Shown here: positions 11,205 to 22,670 of the stretch, in pieces
Numbering within the stretch: position 1 is the first letter of the stretch
Layout: the number at the start of each line of letters is the position of its first letter
From: Diphasiastrum complanatum
Taxonomy: Eukaryota; Streptophyta; Lycopodiopsida; Lycopodiales; Lycopodiaceae
Direction: 5' to 3'
Length of the DNA: 64,000 nt
Assembly: GCA_029204225.1 (NCBI GenBank)
Contig: CM055096.1
Span: 58,291,600 to 58,355,599, forward strand
Translations under genes and position numbers: made by a program
The notes under the pieces: generated by a model
The model's database searches: none
The model's input: only the letters and a program-made list of their open reading frames with translations
What the model was told of the DNA's origin: nothing

Positions 11205-13030
11205 CCTCAAGAGACAGGTTGGAGAGGTAGAGACAAACCTTTTGCTGCAAGAAGGATTGAAGTTGCAGGTGGCAAACGTAAGGAGAAGGATGTACCGTGG
11301 GATACATTTTCACCAGGAAGCCGATCACCTGACAGGAAGTTCCCTAAGTGGTTTGAGAGATTGTTGGAGAGCCGTGACATAGATCACTTTCCAAGATCAT
11401 CTAGCCAGGGAGAGCTACGAAGATCAACAAGAGAGAAGACACTGCCTGAAAGGTATGAAGAAAATTATGCTCTCTTATCAAGCATTATTCAAAGCAAAGA
11501 ACCTTCGACTTATGGTGAAGCAAAGGATGATGGCATTTGGGTCAAGGCCATGGAGAGGAGATGGAGTCAATTGCTAAACATAGCACATGGGACTTAGTAG
11601 AACCACTAGTTGGCAAGAAACCCATTGGTTGCAAATGGGTATATAGGACTAAGTACCATGCAGATGGAAGTATAGCAAAGCACAAGGCAAGATTGGTGAT
11701 CAAAGGGTACGTACAAAGTAAAGGCATCGACTATGAGGAGACCTTTGCGCCGGTTTGTAAGTGGAATACTATACATCTACTTGTTGCTTTAGCTTCACAT
11801 TTTGGTTGGCCTTTGCATCAGATGGATGTGAAATTTACTTTTCTAAATGGTGAGTTAGAAGAAGAAGTGTTCATGGATCAACCTGAAGGCTTTGTAGCGA
11901 AGGGACAGGAAAATAAAGTATGTCATTTGAAGAAAGCGCTTTATGGTTTTAAACAAGCACCACGTGCGTGGTATAGCAGGATTGATGCCTACTTTTGTTC
12001 AAAGGGGATGGTAAGAACACATTATGATCCAAATCTATATGTCTTATGCTTTGATGGTATGGTTGCTTTGATTGCTCTTTATGTTGATGACTTGATTATT
12101 ACGGGAAATAATCAAGAGATGATAGACATGATCAAGAAAGACCTCATGGGACAATTCGAGATGACAGATCTCAACCTGATGCATTACTGCCTTGGAGTAG
12201 AAGTGTGGCAAAAAGGACATGAAGTGGGTTTTACACAGGTGAAGTATGTCAAAGAGTTGCTGCACAGGTTTAGGTTGCAGGATTGCAAACCAGTAAACAC
12301 TCCTATTGAACCAGGTAAAAGGCTTTCTAAGCTTGATGAGTCACAGTCATTTGATGCTACGCTGTATAGACAATTAGTAATGAGCTTGATTTACCTTACC
12401 ATGACTAGACCAGATATATGCTATGCTATTGGAACTGTAAGTCAGTTTATGACAGCACCTATGGAAATGCATTGGAAGGCAGCTAAACGCATTTTGTGTT
12501 ATGTGAAAGGCACTTCAGAGTATGGCTTGATTTACATGAAGCATGATGGTTTACCTGAGTTGTGTGGCTATGTGGATGCGGATTGGGGAGGTGACTATGA
12601 TGATCATAGATCCACCACAAGGTATGTATTCTAGTTTTGTGGTAGTTGTTTTTCCTGGTCTAGTAAGAAGCAAAGTACAACTGCTCTTTCCACCACAGAA
12701 GCAGAGTATAAGGCAATGTGTAGTGCAGCACAGGAAGCTATATGGTTGAGACAAATCTTGGAAGAAATTGGTATGAAGCAAAAAAATCCCACGACTTTAC
12801 ATAGCGACAGTCAGAGTGGCATTCAGCTAGCAAAGAATCCAATGTTCCATGCGAGAAGTAAACACATTGAGATTCAGTATCACTTTATATGTGAGAGGCT
12901 GTTGAGTCGTGAAATTCATGTTGTTCATTGTAGCACAGAAGAACAACTAGCTGATATTTTCACTAAGCCACTTACTGGAGAAAAGTTTGATAAGTTTAGA
13001 TCAAAGCTTTCTGTACTTAAAGTTTGTTGA
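11205..13030 (+). pseudogene. Element A reverse transcriptase and RNase H
   Basis: The linker frame (11,361-11,597) overlaps the reverse transcriptase frame that opens at 11,537; a frameshift near 11,555 divides E-E-M-E-S-I-A-K from upstream sequence. The reverse transcriptase shows K-P-I-G-C-K-W-V-Y, the KARLV motif, Q-M-D-V-K and the active site L-Y-V-D-D-L-I-I near 12,080. A TAG at 12,632 interrupts the RNase H, which continues in the same frame to TGA 13,030 (S-T-T-E-A-E-Y, S-D-S-Q-S, R-S-K-H-I-E-I, L-A-D-I-F-T-K). Apart from the frameshift and one stop it is full length. Confidence 0.9.
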
Positions 13031-13071
13031 CTTTAAAGCTATGTATATGACTATAAAAAATAGACTCTACT

Positions 13072-13082
13072 TTAAGGGAGAG
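13072..13082 (+). other. Polypurine tract of element A
   Basis: TTAAGGGAGAG lies directly before the 3' LTR and would prime plus-strand synthesis. Confidence 0.75.
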
Positions 13083-13355
13083 AGTTGGAATTAAAGTAGA
13101 TTCACTGTGTTACTGTACTGTGGGTCCTATCAGTGGATAAGGATCAGTTGGCCTCGCCACGAGGCAAGTCGACGGGACACGCATCCCGCCAACGGCAACC
13201 TGGGTCATGCATGGGTTGCCTAAGTGAACAATATATGTACAGTGTAATTTCATTTTGAGAAATAAAGTTGCTATGTGAGCTTGCTGTGGAGAGTGTTTTC
13301 TGTCTGTGTTACTGTGTAGCATCATCTGTGTCCCTGTGCAAAGCAAATTCTAAGT
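13083..13355 (+). repeat. 3' LTR of element A
   Basis: It begins AGTTGGAATT and ends ATTCTAAGT. It differs from the 5' LTR by a modest number of substitutions and one-base indels. Confidence 0.85.
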
Positions 13356-15526
13356 TCTACCTCATCACCATCATTGAAATCCAACACAAGTGAAGCATGG
13401 TGGATTGAGTGGGGCTAGCTCTCACATGACCTTCCAAAAGGACTTTTTCTCCACTCTACTCTCTTTTAATGGCGTTAAGAAGTCTATCTTTACTACAAGT
13501 GATCAAGAGTGTAGGATAAGTGGAATTGGAACTATTCCTTTGTGCTTGGGATCATCCAAAAGGATGAATCCAACAGATGTTCTTTATGCACCTTCAATCA
13601 CCAAAAACTTGTTGAGTGTTGGCCAATTAATGGATAATGGCCTAGATGTACAATTTAAGCATGGAGGTTTTTCCATTTTCGAGAATGATGATTGCATAGC
13701 AAAAGGATTTAAACAAGGTATATTGTTTAAATTAGATGCTAATGTGGCAATGAGGAGTGTGAACTTAGCAAAGGAGGAGATCACCCAAGTAGAGCTATGG
13801 CACAAGAGGTTGGGCCATCCCAACTTCAAGGCAATGGAATCAATGTGTGCAAAGGAGCTAGCTCTCGGCCTCCCCAAGAAGTTGTCAAGATGCGGTAAGC
13901 TTTGTGAGGCTTGTAGTCTCTCAAAGACTCATAAGCTTCCTTTCTCAAGATCTACCACTCCTCTTGAAGTCATTTTGAATGTGGATAGCTTTTCACATAA
14001 ATATAATGGTGGTGCTAAAGTATATGTATAATTCACTGATGATCACTCAAGATTTTCTTGGATCTACCTTTTGTCTTCAAAAATGTTGGTGTATGATTCA
14101 TTTGTAAAGTTCAAAGCTATTGTTGAAAATCAGCTTAATACTAAGTTCAAGGTATTAAGATGTGATAATGGTGGAGGTTACAACTCCAACAAGATGATAG
14201 AGATTTGTAATGTTAAGGCATAAAGAGAGAGTTAACTTGTCCTTATGCCCCTCAACGAAATGGAGTGGTTGAGGTCTTAAGGCTAGAAGCTTCTCTACCA
14301 AAACCATTTTGGGGTGAGGAAATTTTTTGTAACTTTTTGTGCAATAGGACTCCAAGAAGATCTAGTAGAGCAAGGTCCGAGCCAACAAGGATCGCGTACA
14401 TTGGAAAAGGTGGTCAAAGGGAAGGCACTCAATCTCTCACTTCTTGTACTCTTCTTACTTCAATTCTTGATGAACCAACTTGCTATGCAAATGCTTGTAA
14501 ATCAAAAGTTGGATGGATGCTATGCAAGTGGAGTATGATGCTCTCATGGACAATCATTATTGGGAACTTGTTGATCTTCCTCAAGGGAAGAAGCCACTTT
14601 ACTACAAGTGGGTGTATAGATTGAAGTATAACCAAGATGGATCAATAAATAAGTATAAAGCAAGGCTTGTAGCAAAAGGTTTTTTTCAAACTAAAGGCAT
14701 TGATTATGATAAAAGTTTTGCTCATGTGGCTAAGCTAGTTACAATAAGATTGATCATTAGTCCTACTACTACTTTCGATTGGATGCTCTTCCAACTTGAT
14801 GTAACAGTTACAAATTTCTTTCTCAATGGTTACTTGGAGAAAGAAATCTACATGAGGCAACACAAGGGCTTCTCGAAGAAAGGACTTGAAGATAAAGTAT
14901 GTTTCTTGAAGAGGAGTTTTTATAGACTCAAGCAAGCACCTAGAGCTTGTACTCTAGGCTAAAGTCTTTTCTTATCTCCATCAATTTTGTGTTGAGCTCA
15001 TATGATGTTTCATTATACATGAAGTTTAATGATGGAAATATCATTGTACTTGTATTGTATGTTGATGACACAATCTTAAGTGGAAATGATCTAGATAGAA
15101 TAAGAGATGTTAAGATTTCTTTAGCTAAAGAGTTTAAGATGGTTGATCTCAGCCAATTACACTTCCTTCTTGGAATAGAAGTCATAAGAGGATTGGATTT
15201 TAGCTTTATATGTCAATCTAAATATGCTACATCCATCCTAGATCGATTTGGAATGAAGGATTGTAAAGGCATTGAGACTCCAATGGAGAAAAATGTAAAA
15301 GCATCTATCATTTGAGGACATCCTTTGAGGACATTACACTCTATAGAAGGCTTATAGGCTCCTTGATTTATTTAACTATAACTAAGGCTGATCTTAGTCA
15401 TAGTGTTGGAAAGCTAAGCCAATATATGCAAAGTGCTCTTGTGTCACATTGGAAGATGACCAAAAGACTCCTAAGATACATCTCATCAACTAGGAATTTT
15501 GGCATACTCTACAATTGGACTTATTA
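13356..15526 (+). pseudogene. Copia family B: protease to reverse transcriptase remnant
   Basis: This is the continuation of the B element split by A. 13,390-14,031 covers the protease end (G-A-S-S-H-M-T-F) and GAG-pre-integrase (E-L-W-H-K-R-L-G-H-P-N-F, C-E-A-C-S-L-S-K). The integrase core follows with stops at about 14,030 and 14,220. The integrase C-terminus is deleted at about 14,350. Reverse transcriptase runs 14,513-15,315 in two frames, with L-Y-V-D-D-T-I-L near 15,055, then 15,312-15,526. RNase H is missing: the element is cut in Y-N-W-T-Y-Y-L exactly where the left palindrome arm begins. Confidence 0.85.
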
Positions 15527-15695
15527 TTTGATGTCTGGGCCTCGGATATATGGCCAATCTAGGTATCCGTAATGTTGTGGACAATCAGCGTGAAAGCCTT
15601 TCCATCCTTCAGCTTCCATCTGCCGATTGTTGCATCATTTGCTTTGGGTTTTCCTTCTGCACCTGTAACAACGTCATACAATTCTTTAGCCATTA
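15527..15695 (-). pseudogene. Copia C gag fragment
   Basis: It is the reverse complement of 59,637-59,799, codons about 33-86 of the C gag-protease frame. It is joined at about 15,695 to sequence that in the right arm lies some 400 bp further out (59,228). The left arm thus lost the C LTR, primer site and gag start. Confidence 0.85.
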
Positions 15696-16157
15696 ATCGA
15701 TTCTAACTCATCTCTCTAGGATGGATTGTATGTTTTTTTAATACACATACTCATACTCGTCTTTGGTCAGAGACTATCTTACCATCAATTCCTACATAAA
15801 TTAGAAAAAATTTGATTATAAAAAATATATAAATTAAATAATGTAAAAACATAATACCAAAACATTGAATGCCATTAAAATCAAATTGCACTTATAAGTA
15901 CATGACTTATGAAATAGACATCACTTATGGACGTTTCCCATGCCAAGGGCCAACTCTACATACTTGGATTCACCACATTCATGTCATCCGATTAATAATC
16001 CACCACATCTATAGTGTGATTTGATTGCAAACTAGGCTACTTGTTGACTAGCCAAATCCGACATATCAGATCCGTCAATTTCGTAGATATGCTTTAGGAC
16101 TTCAATTATGTGCATTGGGTGTATTGTATGTGTAGGCTAAGTGTATTAGTGTTTAAT
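15696..16157. other. Non-coding arm sequence
   Basis: The segment mirrors 58,770-59,228. No coding similarity was seen. It is AT-rich, with simple runs near 15,810-15,850. Confidence 0.5.
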
Positions 16158-16720
16158 GTTGAGAGTAAGGGATCTAGGAAAAGGGATTTAAGATAGAGGG
16201 TGGATTTGGAATTTAGCGTAAGGAGTTTCGGGTTTAGGATAAGGAGTTTGGAGTTTAGGATCTAAGGTTTAGAATAAGGAATCTAGGAAAAAGAGTTTAG
16301 AGTAAGGGGTAAGGAGTTTAGAGATCTAGAGTAAGGATAACGAGTTTGGAATTTAGGCTTTAGGGTAAGGGGCTTGGGGTTTAGGGTTACGAGTAAGGAA
16401 TCTAAAAAAAAAGATTTAGGTAAGGGATAAGGGGTTTAGGGATCTAGAGAAAGGGTAAGGGGTTCGGAGTTTCAGGAAGGGATTTAGGGTTTATTATAAG
16501 GAGCTTGAGGTTTAGGGTCTAGGGTAAGGAGTTTGGGGATTTAGGATAAGAAATCTAGGGAAAGGAGTTTAGATAAGGGATATGGGATTTAGGGTTTAGG
16601 ATTTTGGTTTGAGAGTAAGAAGTTTCGAGTTTAGAATGGGCTTAGAGTAAGAGAGTTAGGGTTGAGTTTAGGGCCACAGGTTTGGGATTTAGGATTAGAG
16701 ATTTGGAATTTACAGTTACT
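16158..16720 (+). repeat. Degenerate telomere-like (TTTAGGG-type) array, left arm
   Basis: About 560 bp are built from variants of TTTAGGG: GGGTTTAGGG, GGATTTAGGG, GGAGTTTAGG, AGTAAGGGG and similar. Several exact TTTAGGG units are present, for example near 16,379, 16,488 and 16,577, in one consistent orientation. The mirror copy reads CCCTAAA at 58,205-58,770. It could be an old interstitial telomeric tract or a subterminal array of the neighbouring CACTA element. Confidence 0.75.
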
Positions 16721-17279
16721 TATTGATGCTTTGAGTTATGTGGTGTATCTAAATGTATAAATTAATGATATTGAAATAAGATTCTAACCAGCAAAATCTA
16801 GAGTAATAATTCTAGTGATATGCCATCCAATTAATTTGGTAATGTCTTATATATTGTTTTCTGATTTGTGCTTGATCTATCATTTTATATAGGTTTGGCA
16901 TCATGGACAAATGCAAATGGAAAATTCACACTCTTCTTCTTGAGAGGAGTCAGGACCATTACATATTGGATCAGAGGCCTTATGCAACTAGAGAATAGCA
17001 TACCCATGTACACGACGCAAATATGCATGATGACGAGAATGATGCAATACCATATCACATGTTCACATGTACGGACAAATTGAGAGAGAAGCATTGTTCG
17101 TTCTTGAAGTTGGTTCATTGGTGAGTATTCATACCTTTCATCACACTTGACATTCTCAATGCCTATGATTACCACAATAATTTTTGATATTTTTGTCAAT
17201 GATAGCTTCTAAATAGAAACTCGTTTTTTATCTAGATCTTGATCATTATGCACTATATGTATATCATTAAATTTTTTTA
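16721..17279 (+). other. Possible N-terminal CACTA region, not resolved
   Basis: A frame from 16,907 begins M-D-K-C-K-W and runs with one stop to about 17,130, then ends before GTGAGT-like sequence. It may belong to the transposase gene that follows, but no domain is certain. Confidence 0.3.
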
Positions 17280-17644
17280 CTTTTAGGATGACAGCATGTA
17301 TTCACAAGACTATCAAAGACTTCACTCAGATGAAGTTATACAATCTGCAAGATTTAGACATGCAAGTGCACAAGCACCACCATTGATCCCCACATGTACA
17401 TGTTGACTTGCCCCAAGATGTCTTGCAAGAAGATACATTACATGAAGATATGCCATTTGAGACAGATGATCATGAAGGTGGATGGATCCCTTTATACGAG
17501 TGTGCAATAGTGGTGTCTAAGTTGTGAGATGTCTATTGCTCATAAACTTGCAAACTAAATACGGATGCTCAGATGTGAGCATCAGAAAACTATTCAGGTG
17601 AGTAGCTTACCATTTGATAAATGTTCAATACAAATTATGTTTTG
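17280..17644 (+). pseudogene. CACTA (En/Spm) Tnp2 transposase, N-terminal piece
   Basis: Two short stretches fit plant Tnp2: G-G-W-I-P-L-Y-E-C-A-I-V-V-S-K-L at about 17,470-17,520 (the P-L-Y-x-G-C..K-L region) and I-N-L-Q-T-K-Y-G-C-S-D-V-S-I-R-K-L-F at about 17,545-17,600. The next expected Tnp2 residues are found only at 23.04 kb, on the far side of copia D, so D is inserted in the transposase gene. Stops and frame changes make it a pseudogene. Confidence 0.6.
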
Positions 17645-17963
17645 TGTGAGAAATTGTCAACTAGTTTGATATTTTGGTCATATTTGTTTATTTGGCAATT
17701 GAGGCCAATTTGCATATTAGACTTTAGTGGTGTACATCTTGCATACTCTCTTAGCTTCCAGTTCTTGATTGTTCTTGGGCATTCTAAGCATCAAGAAATG
17801 AGTGTTTCTTGATTCTTGGACTGTCAAATGTTGTTAGGAATCTAGTTTCTTGTTTCTTGTTCAGTAGTTAATCTTGTTCTTGATTAATTTCTAATTCAGT
17901 AGATAGTGGTAGGTCTGCTCCCTGTTCCAAAACGTTGATCCTCTTGAGCTAAAGATGGTTACA

Positions 17964-18159
17964 TGGTCAGTTTCTACATGTAGCTGAGTATTGGAACCGT
18001 GTCTCCCACTGACAGGCTGGGAAATACATGTTGAAATCTGAGTAACGCTTCTGCTTTGTAACTGTTCTAATAAGCAGAAAAACCATCAAGAATCGTAACT
18101 AAAGAAGAGATAAAGAAATCACTAGAACCGTGTTCACAGATTCAGAGAATCTGTGAACA
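17964..18159 (+). repeat. 5' LTR of the mini-element, left copy
   Basis: It ends in a perfect hairpin at 18,132-18,158: stem GTTCACAGATTC, loop AGA, stem GAATCTGTGAAC. The last CA of the LTR directly follows the hairpin. Confidence 0.8.
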
Positions 18160-18161
18160 TT

Positions 18162-18179
18162 TGGCACCGTTGCCGGGGA
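18162..18179 (+). other. Gypsy-type primer-binding site, left copy
   Basis: TGGCACCGTTGCCGGGGA follows the LTR after two bases. The right-arm copy (55,980-55,997) reads TGGCGCCGTTGTCGGGGA. Confidence 0.75.
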
Positions 18180-18404
18180 TGATGAGCAACGGCATCAGCA
18201 TTAGCCCAACATATGACCACCTCACACCCTGCTACTCCACCAGACAAAGTCACCACCCCACCCACATTGATTACCACGCCAACGCCAACAACATCACCAA
18301 TGGCACAAGATTGGGGGGGGGGGGGAGTGGGGATATCCAGTCCCCAGGTCACCACCAGAAAATCTAGCACAGCTAGCCATCCAAGATGGTTATGCTATTG
18401 CCAC

Positions 18405-19460
18405 AGGCCCAATGAGAAGCCGCTGCTTTATTTGTGGTGAAACGGAACATTTCATGGCTGACTGTAAAGTAAAAAACTAATACCATGCAGAATGTCCCGA
18501 CTGTGTCCATAAACACAGTTGCAAGGATTGTCCTAAACAGCCAACATGATTCTTCCATCACGTCATATCTCATCCGAACCTGTTAGAGTTCTCACTAGAG
18601 CACAACGCCAACAACAAGAACAACAGCAAAATAATGTCAAATCAGCTGACCCCCAAGGAAGCCACTTGACGGCTTCCACATTACCAAAAGATTACCCAGA
18701 CCCAAAGGTGGAACAACGACAATCCAATGAGTTTCGAGATGAGTTTTTGCGAGAGGAAGAACATACAGAAAGTCTGTTCTCAGTTCATATTCCCGAAAAG
18801 GAGCAATCCCTACAGGGACTTGAAGTATTTTCTAACCTCCTACAAGCTCAACTCACCATGCCGCTTCATACCACAATAAAATCCTTCACTGGGCTTCAAC
18901 GTTATATCCATCAAAAATTTTAGCTGCCTACTATTCCTGATGAACAGCAAGAAACAGAAGAGATTTATGAATTTCTCCAAATTCCTATGAATCTATTGAA
19001 TATAGGTGTTGCTAAGGGGACTAGCATCACCCTACCTTTGTCCTATAAAGACTATCCCATAGTATCTGCTATCCTAGATAGCAGATCAGGCGTTAATATC
19101 ATGGCTTTGTCATTAGCAAAGTCATGGGGCTTTCATACCCTCGATCAGCCACGATATAAACCTGCTAGTCATTTATCAAATATAAAAGTTCGCATAGCAG
19201 GTGTCAAATTTGTGCTAGATTGTGTCATCTTAGATTTACCAGAAGATAACAATACATATAAACTCCTTCTTGGTACACCCTGGCTCCAGATGGCAGGTGT
19301 TGTCCAAGATTGGAAGCATAGCAAAATTACCTTTGGTAACCACGATAAACGAGTCATGGGTGACTCAATAGGCCATGTCAAGCCCGTCATGGTAAACGAT
19401 GATTGGTCATCCACAACATATGATGAATTAGATACATGGTCAGTTTTTGCATGTACTTGA
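18405..19460 (+). pseudogene. Zinc-knuckle plus retropepsin polyprotein, left copy
   Basis: At 18,424 a CCHC knuckle is read, C-F-I-C-G-E-T-E-H-F-M-A-D-C, followed after a stop by a second Cys-rich patch, C-P-D-C-V-H-K-H-S-C-K-D-C. A frame from 18,546 gives a Q/E-rich linker, stops at 18,921, and continues in the same frame at 18,987-19,460 with a retropepsin domain: A-I-L-D-S-R-S-G-V-N-I-M, then L-L-L-G-T-P-W-L near the end. The catalytic Gly of D-S-G is Arg here but intact in the right-arm copy, so this copy is dead. Confidence 0.8.
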
Positions 19461-19633
19461 GTATCAGAACCGTGTCTCCCACTGACGGGCTGGGAAAATA
19501 CATATTGAAATCTGAGTAACGCTTCTGCTTTGTAACTGTTCTAATCAGAGTAAGAACCATAAAGAACCATAACTAAAGAAGAGGTAAAGAAATCACTGAA
19601 ACCGTGTTCACAGATTCAGAGAATCTATGAATA
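19437..19633 (+). repeat. 3' LTR of the mini-element, left copy
   Basis: It matches 17,964-18,159. The terminal hairpin is damaged by two changes in the second stem (GAATCTATGAAT). Confidence 0.8.
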
Positions 19634-22412
19634 GATGAGGATGGTGTTGATGTTCAAAACACAAATGATGATGCTTTTGTGATGTCTTCATGTTTGAGTT
19701 CTATTGTTGGAGATATTGATCCATGGTGGATTGATAGTGGAGCAAGCTCACACATGACTTTTCACGAGTATTTCACTTCGTTGTTGGCATATGGAGATGA
19801 CAAGAGGGTAGACTACATGGCCAATGATGGTATGTGTGCAATCAAAGGAATTGGCATAGTTCCTATTTCTCTCTATACAAATAGGTTCATTTGAAGGATT
19901 TTTTGTTCATTCAATCTGTTACTAAGAACCTACTTAGTGTGAGTCAATTGCTAAGCAAAGGTCTTAAAGTGGAGCTAGATGGAGATGCTTGTATGATCAA
20001 AAGAAAGGATGTCTTGATTGCAAAAGGTAAAAGACAAGGGGAGTTATTCAAACTAGATGCTTGTGTTATTGCTAACCAAGTTGGATGTGTGGCAAGTGAG
20101 CAAATATCCCTGCAAGAGGTTTAGCATAAGAGGATGGGGCATCTCAACTTCAAAGCATTGGAGGTAATGGCTAGAAAGCAAGTTGTGTTTGGCCTTCCAA
20201 GTTCCTTAACTAGCATCAATAATGTTTGTGAGCCTTGTGCTTTGTCAAAGTCACATAGACTACCTTATACTAGATCTACATCTAGATCTACAAAGCCTTT
20301 TCGATTTGTACATTCAGATATTCATGGAACTACTACAATTAGCAATAGTGGAGGTAAGATGTATGTAGCTTTCATTGATGATTTTAGTAGATATTGTTGG
20401 GTATATCTATTAAAGAGCAAAGATGAAGTGTACGATGTCTTTGTGAAGTTCAAGATTGCAAGGGAGAACCAATTTTCCACAAGGATCAAGTGCTTGAGGA
20501 GTGACAATGATGGTGAGTATATCTCAACCAAGTTCAAGGCCTTTTGTGATGAGTATGGGATCAAGAGGGAGTACACAACTCCAAGGACACCTCAACAAAA
20601 TGGAGTGGTCGAGAGGAAGAATAGGACATTATGTGAAGGTGCCAAAGCCATGAGGTTAAGTGCTAATCTTCCTAGACCATTTTGGGATCAAGCCTTGTTG
20701 TGTGCTAAATTTCTATGCAATAGGTGGCTGAGTACTATATTGGATGGAAGACACCTTTTGAGATGCTATTCAAGAGGAGGCCGAGTGTCAAGTTTTCTAG
20801 AAGTTTTGGATGCACTTGCTATGTCAATATAACTCTTGATGATAGGACAAAGGAGGATCCATCTTCAAGGAAAGGTATATTTATTGGAGATAGTGAGGTG
20901 AGTAGATCCTACAAGGTTTGTATTCCTACTACTAATAAGGTGATTATTGGTAGAGATGTCATTTTTGATGAGGGGAACATTCCAAACGTGTCTTCAAGTA
21001 ATGATGGTGTGGATGGATCTAACAATCTTGATGTTGATGATATGGATCCTATTTTAGATGTTGATGATGAAGGACCTTCATCAAGTCAAAAGCCAAGGAG
21101 AACATCAAGGGAAAGACAAACACCTTCAAGGCTCACATATGATGAGAAAGGTAAGCAAGTTGTTGTTGGAACAAACTATGCTTTTCTAACCTCTTTTGAT
21201 GAACCTACATGTGTAGATGAAGCAAGGAACAAAGAGGAGTGGATCCAAGCAATGGATCTTGAGTATCAAGCTCTCATGAAGATTAATACATGGAGATTGG
21301 TGGAGTTACCTAAGGACAAGAAAGCTATCGGATGCAAATGGATCTTCAAGATGAAGACTAACCAAGATGGATATATCCATAAGCATAAGGCAAGGTTGGT
21401 GGCCAAGGAATATGCACAAGACTCACATGGTATTGACTATGATGAGACCTTTGCACCCATGGCAAAGATCATAAGCATTCAGGTCATCATCTCTCTTGCT
21501 ACTCTTTTTGGATAGGATCTATGGCATATGGACATTACAAATGCATTCTTGAATGGTGATCTTGAGGAGGAAGTAACATGGAGCAACCCGAGAGCTACAT
21601 TTTATCTACAAAGCCAAATCATATGTGTCTTCTACAAAAGAGTTTGTATGGTCTTAAGCAATCACCAAGGAGTTGGTATGCTATGCTTAACACATTTTTA
21701 CTCTCTTAAAATTTTGTTATGAGTGAGTTTGATCATTCATTATATTTTAGATTTGCTGGAAATGATGTTACTATCTTGCTAATCTATGTGGATGATATCA
21801 TCTTGAGTGGAGGAAACAAGCAAGATGTTGATGATATCAAGAGTGCTCTCAAGAAGGAGTTTGAGGTGCAAGATCTTGGTCATTTGCATTACATTTTAGG
21901 AATAGAAGTGATTAGATCTTCTCAATCTACTTTCATTTGTTAAGAGAAGCTATATCATGGATGTCAAAGAAACAAGCCACTATCTCATTGTCATCTAGTG
22001 AGGCCGAGTACAAAGCCCTTACTCATTGCACAAAAGAAAGGGTATGGATCAAGAGGATGATCAAGGATCTTCACTTGCTGGAATTTTCAGAGAGCCCAAT
22101 CATCTTTTGTGACAACCTATCAGCCCAAAAGTTGGCAAGCAATCCTATATTTTATGCTAGCTGGAGCAAGCATATTGAGGTGGCATATCACTTTGTGCGG
22201 GAGCAAGTCATGGCAAAGGAGGTGGAACTTCAACATGTTTTTCAAGGGAATGTGTAGCTGATATTTTCACCAAAGCATTGGGAAAAGACTTTTTTACAAA
22301 GCATAGAACTTCACCTAGAGTATTCTCAGAGTCTATGCTAAAACTAGTTGAAGAGAGAGATAAATCCTTGCAAACAAATAAAGCTGGTGTCCTATGAACA
22401 CTAGCACTCGAG
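19634..22412 (+). pseudogene. Copia D protease, integrase, reverse transcriptase, RNase H (left)
   Basis: Protease W-W-I-D-S-G-A-S-S-H-M is at about 19,725. GAG-pre-integrase spans 19,891-20,290 with a stop replacing the Trp of the expected W-H-K-R. The integrase core is open to 20,832 (L-R-S-D-N-D-G-E-Y and G-V-V-E-R-K-N-R). The reverse transcriptase is in three frames with I-Y-V-D-D-I-I-L at about 21,785. It stops at S-T-F-I-C (about 21,940) and jumps straight to W-M-S-K-K-Q-A-T-I-S-L-S of RNase H, so about 150 codons are missing. The same join exists in the right arm. Confidence 0.88.
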
Positions 22413-22670
22413 TGTGAGAAATTGTCAAGTAGTTTGATATTTTGGTCATATTTGTTTATTTGGCAATTGTTTCTAATTTGCATATTAGAATCAGAGTTTG
22501 ACTTTTCAAAGTTATATTAGTCTAAAATTATTTGAATTACCACTTTTAGAAAGTGAGAAAAAGCAGAAAGTCAAGTTTGGACACATTCAAATTTGAATGT
22601 TAGATACATTGAATCTAGTTCATGCTGTAGTAGGGTTTTTGATCTAGAAGTTTCTATGGAGGGAAACCAA
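22413..22670 (+). repeat. Copia D 3' LTR, U3 part, left arm
   Basis: It starts TGTGAGAAATTGTCAAG, matching 17,645, and runs to GAGGGAAACCAAG, after which the expected sequence is replaced by an inverted LTR portion. Confidence 0.75.

Larger units (their letters stand above)
7338..13355 (+). mobile_element. Ty1/copia retrotransposon A, nearly complete
   Basis: This 6.0 kb element has LTRs of 274 and 273 bp that are very similar, a tRNA-iMet type primer site, a 1.3 kb leader, gag, protease, integrase, reverse transcriptase and RNase H in copia order, and a polypurine tract. It is flanked by TCTAT (7,333-7,337) and TCTAC (13,356-13,360), a 5 bp target duplication with one mismatch. It lies inside a copia B element at the gag-protease boundary. 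In-frame stops (9,581 and 12,632) and frameshifts (about 10,000 and 11,550) make it non-autonomous now. Confidence 0.9.
17964..19633 (+). mobile_element. Short LTR element with gag-protease only, left copy
   Basis: It is 1.67 kb long with LTRs of 196 bp (17,964-18,159) and 197 bp (19,437-19,633), both starting TGGTCAGTTT. The primer site at 18,162 is TGGCACCGTTGCCGGGGA, the type common in plant Ty3/gypsy elements, two bases after the LTR. Between are a CCHC knuckle and an aspartic protease; integrase, reverse transcriptase and RNase H are absent. It resembles the non-autonomous 'TR-GAG' class. No matching target duplication is seen (TTACA before, GATGA after). Confidence 0.82.
17645..22670 (+). 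mobile_element. Copia D with nested mini-element, left arm
   Basis: A TGTGAGAAATTGTCAA LTR start occurs at 17,645 and again at 22,413. The 5' LTR is cut after about 75 bp; the right arm keeps several hundred bp more. Between the LTRs lie the nested gag-protease mini-element (17,964-19,633) and D protease to RNase H (19,634-22,412). No D gag is recognisable. The insertion splits Tnp2. Confidence 0.8.
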
